A DNA stretch of 26,059 nt from JAQIBY01 sp964407055 (lineage in GTDB: Bacteria > Bacteroidota > Bacteroidia > Bacteroidales > ML635J-15), in NCBI GenBank assembly GCA_964407055.1, contig CAYOUD010000020.1:1-26059 (forward strand), given 5' to 3'. Below, one piece after another: positions 18,345 through 26,059 of the stretch. The stretch's first letter is position 1. Every line of letters starts with the position of its first letter. The notes beneath the pieces were generated by a model. The model worked only from the letters and a program-made list of their open reading frames with translations. It did no database searches and was not told the DNA's origin. Position numbers and translations under genes: made by a program.

Positions 18345-19793
18345 TTAAAACTCAACATTTTTTGGTGTACGCGGGAAAGGAATCACGTCACGGATGTTTG
18401 ACATTCCGGTAACGAAAAGCATAAGTCGTTCAAATCCAAGGCCAAATCCGCTGTGTGGAACGGTTCCGAATTTTCGGGTATCCATATACCACCACATTTC
18501 ATCTTCGGGCACATTCATTTCGCGCATGCGTTTTTGAAGCATTTCAAGGTCCTCTTCGCGCTGCGAACCGCCGATGATTTCTCCAATTTGCGGAAATAAA
18601 ACATCCATTGCTCTAACTGTTTTATCGTCATCATTGAGTTTCATGTAAAACGCTTTGATGTCTTTGGGATAATCGGTTAGAATGACTGGTTTTTTGAAAT
18701 GTTTCTCAACGAGATAGCGTTCGTGTTCACTCTGCAAGTCTGTCCCCCAGCCTTCAATCAGATATTGAAATTGCTTTTTCTTATTGGGTTTTGAGTTTTT
18801 TAGAATTTCGATTGCTTCGGTATAAGTCAGGCGTATAAATTTATTTTCAACCACAAAATTGAGGCGGTCTATGAGTTCCAATTCATCTCTTTCGTTTTGC
18901 GGTTTTTGAGCGTTTTCTTTCGCGCGTCTTTCGTGTAGAAACTGGAGATCATCCTCGCAATTATCTAAGGCATATTTTACAAGATATTGTAACATTTCTT
19001 CCGCTAAATCCATGTCATCGTGAATGTCGCAAAAAGCCATTTCCGGTTCAATCATCCAGAATTCAGCAAGGTGACGAACGGTATTTGAGTTTTCAGCGCG
19101 GAATGTTGGCCCGAAGGTGTAAACTTCAGACATTGCAAGTGCTGCCAGCTCTGCTTCCAGTTGTCCAGAAACGGTCAGGTGGCTGCTTCGACCGAAAAAA
19201 TCTTGTTTAAAGTCGATTTCATTTTCATCATTGCGTGGTAGATTATCTAAATCTAGTGTTGTTAAGCGAAACATTTCACCTGCGCCTTCTGCATCAGAAG
19301 CAGTAATAATTGGCGTGTGAATGTTATAAAATCCTTTATCATTGAAGAATTTATGAACTGCAAAAATCATTGCATGGCGGATGCGTGTAATGGCGCCAAA
19401 AAGGTTTGTGCGGAAACGGAGATGTGCATTTTCCCGTAAAAATTCAAGACTGTGTTTTTTTGGTTGAATTGGGAAACTGTCCGGATCAGCTTTTCCGAGC
19501 AGTTCAAGTGTGTCGGCTTCAATTTCAACGCTTTGTCCTTGTCCTTGTGAGGGAACAAGTTTTCCAACCACTGCCACGGATGCGCCGCTGTGTACATTTT
19601 CCAATAAATCTGCAGAGATTTTATCAAAATCAATAACGACTTGAATGTTTTTTATGCTTGAACCATCGTTGAGGGCAAGAAAAGCAACGTTTTTACTTCC
19701 ACGTTTCGTTCTAACCCAGCCCATGGCTTTTGCTTCCTGATTTTGTCCTTTTGTTTCAAGGAGTTCTCTGATTTTAATCCGTTTCATGTTCAT
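18345..19793 (-). CDS. asnS: AsnS, asparaginyl-tRNA synthetase
   Basis: AsnS attaches asparagine to its tRNA. The protein has 482 residues from the first ATG, or 480 from the ATG at 19787, which is equally likely. It has an N-terminal OB-fold anticodon-binding domain (GWVRTKRGSKNVAFLALNDG) and a class II catalytic core with GRSSHLTVSGQLEAE, motif 2 (FRAENSNTVRHLAEFWMIEPE) and motif 3 (GFGLGFERLMLFVTGM). The residues are those of AsnRS rather than AspRS. Its own -7 box lies at 19814-19821. The asnS-rpoN neighbourhood is typical of Bacteroidota. Confidence 0.97.
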   Translation of the reverse strand: MNMKRIKIRELLETKGQNQEAKAMGWVRTKRGSKNVAFLALNDGSSIKNIQVVIDFDKISADLLENVHSGASVAVVGKLVPSQGQGQSVEIEADTLELLGKADPDSFPIQPKKHSLEFLRENAHLRFRTNLFGAITRIRHAMIFAVHKFFNDKGFYNIHTPIITASDAEGAGEMFRLTTLDLDNLPRNDENEIDFKQDFFGRSSHLTVSGQLEAELAALAMSEVYTFGPTFRAENSNTVRHLAEFWMIEPEMAFCDIHDDMDLAEEMLQYLVKYALDNCEDDLQFLHERRAKENAQKPQNERDELELIDRLNFVVENKFIRLTYTEAIEILKNSKPNKKKQFQYLIEGWGTDLQSEHERYLVEKHFKKPVILTDYPKDIKAFYMKLNDDDKTVRAMDVLFPQIGEIIGGSQREEDLEMLQKRMREMNVPEDEMWWYMDTRKFGTVPHSGFGLGFERLMLFVTGMSNIRDVIPFPRTPKNVEF

Positions 19794-19813
19794 GCTACTG
19801 TTTAATATTTATG

Positions 19814-19843
19814 CAAAAATAACATTAATCCTGCATAATGAAA
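19814..19843 (-). promoter_or_regulatory. Promoter of asnS
   Basis: The minus strand has a -7 box TATTTTTG (19814-19821), matching TAnnTTTG, and a near -33 match TTTC (19840-19843; consensus TTTG) with 18 bases between them. The leader to the ATG is about 20 bases and lacks a Shine-Dalgarno sequence. Confidence 0.5.
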
Positions 19844-19872
19844 TTATTTTTTGCAGCTTTGAATCTGATAGG

Positions 19873-22800
19873 TTAAAAGTATGCCCGAACTTGTACTCCG
19901 CCGGAGTGAATAAATTTTCTGTCAGCCGGTTTGCGTCCCTGATAATTGAGATTAATCTGCAATCCGTTAGCTAAACGTTTTTGGAAATTGACAGAATATA
20001 CCATGTTGTGTCCGGGTTTTAGTGCTTCCAACATTTGATATGCCAGAGACGAGTTGCTATCTCCGTTATAAGTCATCCAGGTGTATGCAATTTTAACACT
20101 GAGCATCCCATTAATGAAGGCATTATTTCGATATTGAAGCGCTGGACTAATTTGTCTTGAAAAAACCGGTGTGATTTTATTTTCTTTGTGTTTGAAGTTT
20201 CCCAAAATGCTAAAACGCATGTTCATATCCGGTTGGTATGATAAGTTTATTTCGGCCTGCTCATAATTAATTTGATAGTTTTTAGTCGCGAAAAATTCTG
20301 AATCGTAAAGTGATTCTCCGATTCCTCCCCGGGTTTCAAGTTGTATGTTTTTGAATAATTTGATTTTGCTGCGAATTTCCGTCAATTGATTTGCCTGAAT
20401 GTCTAATCCGTTTATCATCAGGGTGTTTGATTGGTTATTGTGGTAAATTACATCCATTGAGAAATAGCGACTAAACCGGTTGAATGACAGTGTGTTGCGG
20501 ATGGAGTTATTTAGCTTCACTAAACTACTGTCCGCCTGAAGAAGGGCAAGTGGCGTGTATTGCTCATACCATTGTGAAGCTGTGTTTTTATTTGATAAAT
20601 TCAAGCTGAATTGATTATAAAAACGTTGCAAAAACGCCATGTTTTCCTCAGGAAAAAGTGCGTCAGGTTTGAGTTGAATGCTCATGCTGAACTGACTGTT
20701 AAATGTTTGTATGCCTTCTGTCCCGGGCGTGTATATTCGAATGTATTTTGCTTCATCGGTAAAATTTGCAATTTCAAATTCATCCAAATCTTCAACGCCG
20801 TTTCCGTTGTAATCACTCCATGTATATACGCCTTGTCCTGCAGGAACTTCGATATAAGTAAATTCTTTTTTAAGTTCTAGCCCGGCTCCTGATTCATAAA
20901 ACATTCGGGTTGTCAGGAATCCGTTCCAGGCGCTTTGATTGTATCGTACTTGTGCTGTTAAATTGTCTTGCGCTGTTTGGTTGGTCTGAATTTCCTGATT
21001 GAGCAGGATGAGTTTTCGATATCCAAAGCTTGCATCTAATTGTGATCGTTTGTTGGAGATGAGATTTCCCGAGGCTTTAACATCGTGAGATTCACTAAAA
21101 TCGGAAAATAAATTTTTGTAAGGAAGCTCATCTAATCGATATTTGTAGAATAATTTAAATTGATTTTTTGCTTTAGTTCCTTGTTGAATCCAAGCTTTAA
21201 TTTCCTGAAATCGAAAACTGTCGCCAAGCAAGCTATCAGAAGCTTCCCATTGATTCCATTCCTGATATTCCTCTACGTAAAATGCAATTGCATTAAAATG
21301 TTTTCCGATGCGGAGTTTGTGTTTCAGAAATTGAGATTGGTCTGATGTGCGCTCTGTATTCAGCAAATGAAATTGTCCGGTAATATCCCAGTTGTTGTAT
21401 TTATAGTTGCTGTTAAAATCTTGTCTGTATCCTTCATATGTGCCGGGTCTGATGATTGCGGATGAGCTTAATTCAGCATTTAATATGTCTTTCTGATTAA
21501 AATCAAACCCGACATTTGCATGATGTTCGTTTAAGTCAGGGAGGTTGTTATTCAGATTCCAATTTCGTTTGAACTCTTGTTCTCGAAAATTTTCTATGCT
21601 TTGAAAATGATTTCCGATAAAATTATACTCCAGATTTAAACCTAAGGATGTGTTTTGCTTTTCGATTAATGTCTGATTAATCCCCGAAGTCAGTGCCAGT
21701 CCTTTGTTGTCGCGTGAATCGAGATCAGAGTACATGTTCATGTCTTTATTTGATAAAGCCAGCTCATAATAAACTGCTGTTTTTTTGCTGATTTTATTTT
21801 TACCTCCCAGAGTTAGCATTTGTTGTTTTTTGGGAGTTACCAAAAGTGTTACCGGCTCATAATTTCCTTGCGGGATACCATTTTCGGGAGCCATCCATTG
21901 ATATACCTTTCCGTTTGCCGAGTTGATTTGTTTGATGTAGTTCCCTTGGTTTTGTCCTACCTGAGAAAATCCTACCAGATAAACAGCTACTGCCGGATTC
22001 ACGGAATAGACGAAGATTGAATCATAAGTTTGCCCGTTGATGATGGTGTCTGTCATGCGATATCGTACTTGTCCATTGTCAAAGACTAGGCTGTCAAAGG
22101 AAGGAAACATGGCCCGGTCTAGATTGTCTCCAATTTGGGAAAGAAAGATGCGCCTGTCGGCATCAATATTTTGATCCACCGGCTGATTTTTCGCATCAGC
22201 ATCAGAAAAGTATCGGATATAGTATGATGAGTTTTTTGTGGTAATCTCATGATTAGTCGTCAGCATGAAACGGTTGTAGTTTCTGTCGGAATATTCAAAT
22301 TCAACAATAATCCGTGAATCTTTACTGATTAATTGGTTTGCAGTAAACGTTAATTCTCCGGTGTTGTAGTCGATGATATAATCTTCAGATTGTCCGCGAG
22401 TTAATAATTCCCCATCGATAAAAATACGTTCAGATCCGGAAAGAACAACTATCCACGTTTCGTTATTTGCGCCGGTTAATTTGTAAGGACCTTGATTGCC
22501 TTCCTCACCGACAAATTCCATTCTGTGATGTTTTCCTCGTGCTGCTGCGCCTGCAAATTCAGAAGTGATATTCAGATTTTCATTTTGCATGGATTTAAAT
22601 TGCAACATGGCGCCTTGCGTTTTGCGCTGATATCGTAAATATTTCCCTTTTTCGGCTTTAATGCTGAAGTCTCCTGCTGTGAGTTTAAAATTCGGATTAT
22701 ATACTTCAATAAATACTTGGTCAAAATCCTGAAGTTGCTGACTGGTTCCATCCGGTTGAATTGGGATATTTCTGTCAGAAATTGATGCGCTTACCATGAG

Positions 22801-23325
22801 TCCGTCGCCCAAATCACCTTCAATTTGCATGTTTAAGTTGGAATTTAACACTGCATTTTGATTATTTCCAACATTGACACCTCGGGCAATGCTTCCTCTC
22901 ACATTTAAACGTGAATTATCTGTTGTGTTCGCTTTGTAATCATTTGGATGGAAAGTTTGAAATGGTGCTTTTTCGCTGCTGTCTGATAAAGAAAGTGCAT
23001 TGTTCTGAGGGAAAAATCCTGAGTTGACTTTTGAGATGTCGTTACGAAAGCTTCTGTATGACAGTTGAATTGTCGTGTATTTATCTGGAGCCAAGCAGTT
23101 GATGATTCCTTTCATTGCATCAATTCTGAAATCAGAATGCTTAAAATTGTTTTCAGCATTAAGAAAGCGCAAACTACCAGGAATTACCGGATAATGGTTG
23201 AGTTGAATTATACTATCAACGACCGGATGTGATTCCAAGTGATAGTTTACCAGATTTTGTGCTTTTACAACTGAAAAAGAACCTAGCATTATTAGCAAGA
23301 ACCCGATATGTTTTATCTTTAACAT
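19873..23325 (-). CDS. Large SprA-like outer-membrane beta protein
   Basis: This 1150-residue protein starts with a signal peptide (about 1-22, ending VVKA) and ends in a terminal Phe (VQVRAYF) after many alternating beta strands, as expected for an outer-membrane barrel. Its N-terminal third follows the SprA plan: RGSIARGVNVGNNQN, a MQIEGDLGDGLMVSASISD stretch comparable to SprA's MNVVGQIGDKMKLNVQYD, then LTAGDFSI and an LQFKSM...LNITSEFA strand pair. A module DYIIDYNTGELTF (315-327) matches SprA's DYTVDYNLGRVKI. An EF-hand-like loop DYNGNGVEDLDE lies at 838-849. It is half the length of SprA and so cannot form the same full-size pore. I know no assigned function. A role at the cell surface is inferred. 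It lies 48 bases after the GT-C/TPR gene. Confidence 0.8.
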   Translation of the reverse strand: MLKIKHIGFLLIMLGSFSVVKAQNLVNYHLESHPVVDSIIQLNHYPVIPGSLRFLNAENNFKHSDFRIDAMKGIINCLAPDKYTTIQLSYRSFRNDISKVNSGFFPQNNALSLSDSSEKAPFQTFHPNDYKANTTDNSRLNVRGSIARGVNVGNNQNAVLNSNLNMQIEGDLGDGLMVSASISDRNIPIQPDGTSQQLQDFDQVFIEVYNPNFKLTAGDFSIKAEKGKYLRYQRKTQGAMLQFKSMQNENLNITSEFAGAAARGKHHRMEFVGEEGNQGPYKLTGANNETWIVVLSGSERIFIDGELLTRGQSEDYIIDYNTGELTFTANQLISKDSRIIVEFEYSDRNYNRFMLTTNHEITTKNSSYYIRYFSDADAKNQPVDQNIDADRRIFLSQIGDNLDRAMFPSFDSLVFDNGQVRYRMTDTIINGQTYDSIFVYSVNPAVAVYLVGFSQVGQNQGNYIKQINSANGKVYQWMAPENGIPQGNYEPVTLLVTPKKQQMLTLGGKNKISKKTAVYYELALSNKDMNMYSDLDSRDNKGLALTSGINQTLIEKQNTSLGLNLEYNFIGNHFQSIENFREQEFKRNWNLNNNLPDLNEHHANVGFDFNQKDILNAELSSSAIIRPGTYEGYRQDFNSNYKYNNWDITGQFHLLNTERTSDQSQFLKHKLRIGKHFNAIAFYVEEYQEWNQWEASDSLLGDSFRFQEIKAWIQQGTKAKNQFKLFYKYRLDELPYKNLFSDFSESHDVKASGNLISNKRSQLDASFGYRKLILLNQEIQTNQTAQDNLTAQVRYNQSAWNGFLTTRMFYESGAGLELKKEFTYIEVPAGQGVYTWSDYNGNGVEDLDEFEIANFTDEAKYIRIYTPGTEGIQTFNSQFSMSIQLKPDALFPEENMAFLQRFYNQFSLNLSNKNTASQWYEQYTPLALLQADSSLVKLNNSIRNTLSFNRFSRYFSMDVIYHNNQSNTLMINGLDIQANQLTEIRSKIKLFKNIQLETRGGIGESLYDSEFFATKNYQINYEQAEINLSYQPDMNMRFSILGNFKHKENKITPVFSRQISPALQYRNNAFINGMLSVKIAYTWMTYNGDSNSSLAYQMLEALKPGHNMVYSVNFQKRLANGLQINLNYQGRKPADRKFIHSGGVQVRAYF

Positions 23326-23350
23326 CAGATTACTAAAGTACAGTTTTATT

Positions 23351-23370
23351 CCTAAATTGCTGTATTTAGG
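23351..23370. other. Short hairpin between the GT-C/TPR gene and the SprA-like gene
   Basis: CCTAAAT (23351-23357) and ATTTAGG (23364-23370) form a 7-bp stem with a 6-base loop, 3 bases after the stop of the GT-C/TPR gene. No U tract follows on the minus strand, so termination is doubtful; it may be an attenuating or mRNA-stabilising hairpin, or chance. Confidence 0.3.
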
Positions 23371-23373
23371 TAC

Positions 23374-25878
23374 TTAATTTGCTTTGTACTTAATCGCCAT
23401 GTCCTTATAATAGCGGGCTTTTTCCGTATTGCCTTTTTCTTGATAAAAATCGCTTAGCGTAATTCCGATGTTATAATTGCCCGGGAAAATTTGGAATGCC
23501 TTTTCCCATGAACGAATTGCAGCAGTTGTATCTCCAAGTGTGAGTTCGAAATTTCCTTTGTTAACCCAAACCTTATCATTTTTCGGATTGGCAAGCGTTG
23601 TCATTTTCTCCTGATAATATAAGGCTTCTTTCCAGTTTTTCTGTGATATAGCGAGACTTACTTGGTTTTCTAGAATTCGTTTCTGATCAGGATTGAAATA
23701 AAAAGCAGAATCATAAGCCATTTTTGCCTGCGTTGTGTCGTGTAACTGTTCGTAAATTTGACCGAGATAATAAAAGGTTTTTCCCAATTCCGGCTCAAAC
23801 CGAAAAGATTTGCTTTTTTCTAAATCTTTTTGTGCTGCCTGCAATTTGCCAAGGTAGAATCTGCTAACTCCACGGTTCATGTATGCTTCCGGGATGCTTG
23901 AATCAGCGCGAATGCATTTTGTAAAATAGGTTTCAGCGGTTTCATAATCTCGTCCGATTATCATGTAAATGTAACCCAGATTATGATAGGAGTTAGCATA
24001 AGTGCTGTCAATACTAATTGTTTGATTGAAATGTTTGATGGATAACTGTATAATTTCATCCATTTGTTGCAATGATACCCCACGTTTCATGCCTTCATAA
24101 ACTTTGGCAATCAGATGGTTTGCATAAAGATTATTCGCTTTTGCTGATGCTTCAAGTTTTGGGATATCCGCTTGATACAATGTTTCCCGGTTTTCCCAGT
24201 CGGGAACTCTGAGAATTGTTAAAATAGAAAAGGGAACAATGATAAGCATACTCAAAGCAATCATTCCCGGTTGTTTGGATAATTTCACATTAGCTGTTGG
24301 ATTCGTTTTAGTTATTTGGAAAAGAATGAAGGTAATGGCCAGAGAAAATGCAAAGGATGGAATGAATAGTAATCGTTCTGCAATAATTCCCGTTAATGGA
24401 AAAAATAAATTGGAAAACGGAATGATTGCAATAAAATACATCGCAATTGCAAATGACAAAATACTGCGTTTCTTAATTCCCTTGTACATAATATATATAA
24501 GCGCAAAATGAATAAGCACTGATAGAATTACAATAAAGTTAGCTGGTCCCACATCTGGGATCACCGCATAACCATAGTAAAATCGCAGGGGATGAGGTAT
24601 AAACAGAAGTTTTAGATAGAAGGCCAGAGAGTAAAATACGACCCCAAACTGTGTTGCAAAACTTTTGTCTGCAAAAAGCGGATTTTGCCAATGAAACACT
24701 GGTGCGTTTTGTTTTGGCAGGATCATGTCAGGGATGAAATGGAGTAAGGCAATAAGCAGGCCGGCCGCTAAACTAATGGCTGCAAGATAAAAGTATAATT
24801 TGGGAATTTCTTTGATTTTTATGCGGGATAGGATATCGGGATGTTGATGCAATATTGTGTAGATAATAATTGAAATCAAAGCAAAAACAGTCAACACCTT
24901 ACCCATTGAAATCAAAGCAAAAACAGTCAACACCTTACCCATTGAAATCAAAGCAAAAACAGTCAACACCTTACCCATTGAAATCACAATAAATGGTGAA
25001 ATAATGGCGGCGACAAATAGCACAATGAAGCCCAGTAGAAATGGATTTTTAATATCGGGCTTTCCGGATTGCTTAAATCGTGTCGCCAAATAGGATAATG
25101 CAATAATTGTGAGACTTGCAGAGATTATTAAAACTACACGATTAATAAAAGCAACAATAAATTCAGGGTTCCACAAGATAACGAAAAGCAAGAGTATTTG
25201 TAGCGGAATAATCCATGAAATCTTAAGTTTTTTATTGTTTTCGGGCTTGGGTTTATTTCTAAAGTAAAATAAACTCAAAGGGATGACAGCAACAAAAATC
25301 ACAGCAGTTTCTTTCGCAAGAAAAGCGATGCCAAGAAAAACTAAGCTTAATAAAAAAGCTTTCCATTTTTTACTGTCATAAAATTTTAACATTTGCATCC
25401 ACGATAGTGCGGCAAAAAGGAAACAAAAAATTTCCTCCCTGTTTTTTAAACTTGATACGACCTCCGTATGAATAGGATGTGCAGAAAAAATTAGCAAACT
25501 AATAACTATGAAGTTAGCTGATATTTCAGGGAATAGTTTTTTCAGTAAACGAAAAAGCACAATGATTAGCAAGGCGTATAATAGTATGTTAATAAAATGA
25601 TGTACTGGCGGATTTTCACCGAAGATTGATGTTTCAATCGCAAATACTGCTACTGTTAGCGGTCTGTATCCAAAGTACAAATCACGTTCGTCATGATATC
25701 TGCTTGTAAATATTTCAGGAATCCCTTTAATTCCTTTTTCGACAAGTTTATGATTGTGAACCACATAATTATCATCAATATTAAACTGGTGTCCAATCGA
25801 TTTACCATACAATATAAATGCGATAATTATAAAGAGCAGTAAGGTATATTTTGGTTTCACGGATATTGATTTTTTCAT
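23374..25878 (-). CDS. GT-C-like membrane protein with C-terminal TPRs (TMTC-like)
   Basis: This 834-residue protein has about a dozen transmembrane segments in its first two thirds, then roughly 270 residues of tetratricopeptide repeats (for example TYANSYHNLGYIYMIIG, EAYMNRGVSRFYLGKL, WVNKGNFELTLGD). The first extracytoplasmic loop has an acidic pair (FNIDDNYV), as in GT-C glycosyltransferases, and AHPIHTEVVSSLKNREE resembles the conserved loop of eukaryotic TMTC O-mannosyltransferases, which share the membrane-plus-TPR layout. I infer a polyprenyl-phosphate-sugar-dependent transferase with a peptide-binding TPR part; substrate unknown. Three identical 12-residue units (MGKVLTVFALIS, residues 301-336) interrupt a membrane segment. 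The promoter lies just upstream. A structural TPR membrane protein without transferase activity is an alternative. Confidence 0.8.
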   Translation of the reverse strand: MKKSISVKPKYTLLLFIIIAFILYGKSIGHQFNIDDNYVVHNHKLVEKGIKGIPEIFTSRYHDERDLYFGYRPLTVAVFAIETSIFGENPPVHHFINILLYALLIIVLFRLLKKLFPEISANFIVISLLIFSAHPIHTEVVSSLKNREEIFCFLFAALSWMQMLKFYDSKKWKAFLLSLVFLGIAFLAKETAVIFVAVIPLSLFYFRNKPKPENNKKLKISWIIPLQILLLFVILWNPEFIVAFINRVVLIISASLTIIALSYLATRFKQSGKPDIKNPFLLGFIVLFVAAIISPFIVISMGKVLTVFALISMGKVLTVFALISMGKVLTVFALISIIIYTILHQHPDILSRIKIKEIPKLYFYLAAISLAAGLLIALLHFIPDMILPKQNAPVFHWQNPLFADKSFATQFGVVFYSLAFYLKLLFIPHPLRFYYGYAVIPDVGPANFIVILSVLIHFALIYIMYKGIKKRSILSFAIAMYFIAIIPFSNLFFPLTGIIAERLLFIPSFAFSLAITFILFQITKTNPTANVKLSKQPGMIALSMLIIVPFSILTILRVPDWENRETLYQADIPKLEASAKANNLYANHLIAKVYEGMKRGVSLQQMDEIIQLSIKHFNQTISIDSTYANSYHNLGYIYMIIGRDYETAETYFTKCIRADSSIPEAYMNRGVSRFYLGKLQAAQKDLEKSKSFRFEPELGKTFYYLGQIYEQLHDTTQAKMAYDSAFYFNPDQKRILENQVSLAISQKNWKEALYYQEKMTTLANPKNDKVWVNKGNFELTLGDTTAAIRSWEKAFQIFPGNYNIGITLSDFYQEKGNTEKARYYKDMAIKYKAN
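24871..24978. repeat. Three perfect 36-bp tandem repeats within the GT-C/TPR gene
   Basis: The units 24871-24906, 24907-24942 and 24943-24978 are identical, and 8 more bases (24979-24986) begin a fourth. The period is 12 codons, so the frame is kept. The 10-base word ATTGAAATCA recurs at each unit junction, providing microhomology for slippage. Confidence 0.97.
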
Positions 25879-25883
25879 TTGGT

Positions 25884-25914
25884 TAAAGATACATACAATG
25901 CTTTTTTAAACCAA
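25884..25914 (-). promoter_or_regulatory. Promoter of the GT-C/TPR gene
   Basis: The minus strand carries TATCTTTA (25884-25891; one mismatch to TAnnTTTG) and TTGG (25911-25914) 19 bases upstream, a normal -33 position. The leader to the ATG at 25878 would be very short. Confidence 0.4.
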
Positions 25915-25937
25915 TTGAAAATAATAAAAAATATTTT

Positions 25938-25958
25938 TTTCAACATAACCTGTTGAAA
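25938..25958. other. Hairpin between divergent promoters
   Basis: TTTCAAC (25938-25944) and GTTGAAA (25952-25958) form a 7-bp stem with a 7-base loop in the 181-base region at the right edge (25879-26059). This region otherwise holds two divergent promoters and A tracts and no gene. The hairpin lacks a proper U tract for termination in either direction. Confidence 0.3.
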
Positions 25959-26011
25959 TTTAGAGGAGAAGGAAAGAACTTTCAAAAAGGAAAAAAAAAA
26001 TCACAAAAACA

Positions 26012-26043
26012 TTTGGTGGTTAAAAATAAAGCATGTTTCTTTG
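26012..26043 (+). promoter_or_regulatory. Plus-strand promoter for a gene beyond the window
   Basis: TTTG (26012-26015) and TTTCTTTG (26036-26043; one mismatch to TAnnTTTG) are separated by 20 bases, the normal Bacteroidota -33/-7 layout. A run of ten A lies about 11 bases upstream of the -33 box and could act as an UP-like element. The start site would be near 26050; the transcribed gene is not visible. Confidence 0.5.
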
Positions 26044-26059
26044 CACTCCCAATCACAAA

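Noticed and set aside
18305..18358. 18-codon N-terminal extension of RpoN overlapping asnS
   Set aside because: The normal sigma-54 N-terminus starts at the ATG at 18304; the extension overlaps the asnS end and adds nothing recognisable.
20611..20880. Plus-strand frame of 89 codons opposite the SprA-like gene
   Set aside because: It is fully contained in a recognisable gene on the other strand and has no identifiable domain or leader.
24871..24986. 36-bp repeats of CRISPR-like length
   Set aside because: The copies abut without spacers, lie in frame within a long coding sequence and encode a hydrophobic 12-residue unit.

Overview
The window is a gene-dense, A+T-rich stretch of a Bacteroidota chromosome. 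The phylum is indicated by sprA, the giant outer-membrane translocon of the type IX secretion system (T9SS), next to ruvA; by the block yceD-rpmF-plsX-fabH; by asnS-rpoN; and by A-rich gene leaders without Shine-Dalgarno sequences, with -7 boxes of the type TAnnTTTG. Class or genus cannot be fixed from the window.

Layout. Only the first gene (45-627) is on the plus strand: a family-4 uracil-DNA glycosylase that looks inactivated. Everything else is on the minus strand, so transcription runs from high to low coordinates. In that order: a membrane glycosyltransferase-like protein with C-terminal TPRs (25878-23374); a 1150-residue outer-membrane beta protein resembling the N-terminal part of SprA (23325-19873); asnS; rpoN; a small polytopic membrane protein; purD; another polytopic membrane protein; an orphan sensor histidine kinase (13844-12696); yceD-rpmF-plsX-fabH (12606-9903), closed by a clear intrinsic terminator; then ruvA, sprA and a DPM1/GtrB-type glycosyltransferase with a possible 28-residue membrane peptide overlapping its stop codon. 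The right edge holds a strong-looking plus-strand promoter for a gene outside the window. No intergenic stretch exceeds about 180 bases. I see no tRNA, rRNA, CRISPR array, insertion sequence or prophage.

How the genes fit together. Most are core housekeeping genes: fatty-acid and phospholipid initiation linked to ribosomal protein L32, purine synthesis, Asn-tRNA charging, sigma-54 and Holliday-junction processing. The envelope theme is the more distinctive part: the T9SS translocon SprA, a second SprA-like outer-membrane protein, a polyprenyl-phosphate-type glycosyltransferase, and a GT-C/TPR protein recalling eukaryotic TMTC O-mannosyltransferases.

The best leads beyond routine annotation are the SprA-like protein, a perfect 3 x 36-bp in-frame repeat inside a membrane segment of the GT-C/TPR gene, the unannotated 28-residue membrane peptide, a near-identical promoter plus leader in front of ruvA and the glycosyltransferase, and the decayed uracil-DNA glycosylase. 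I found no convincing wholly new multi-gene system.
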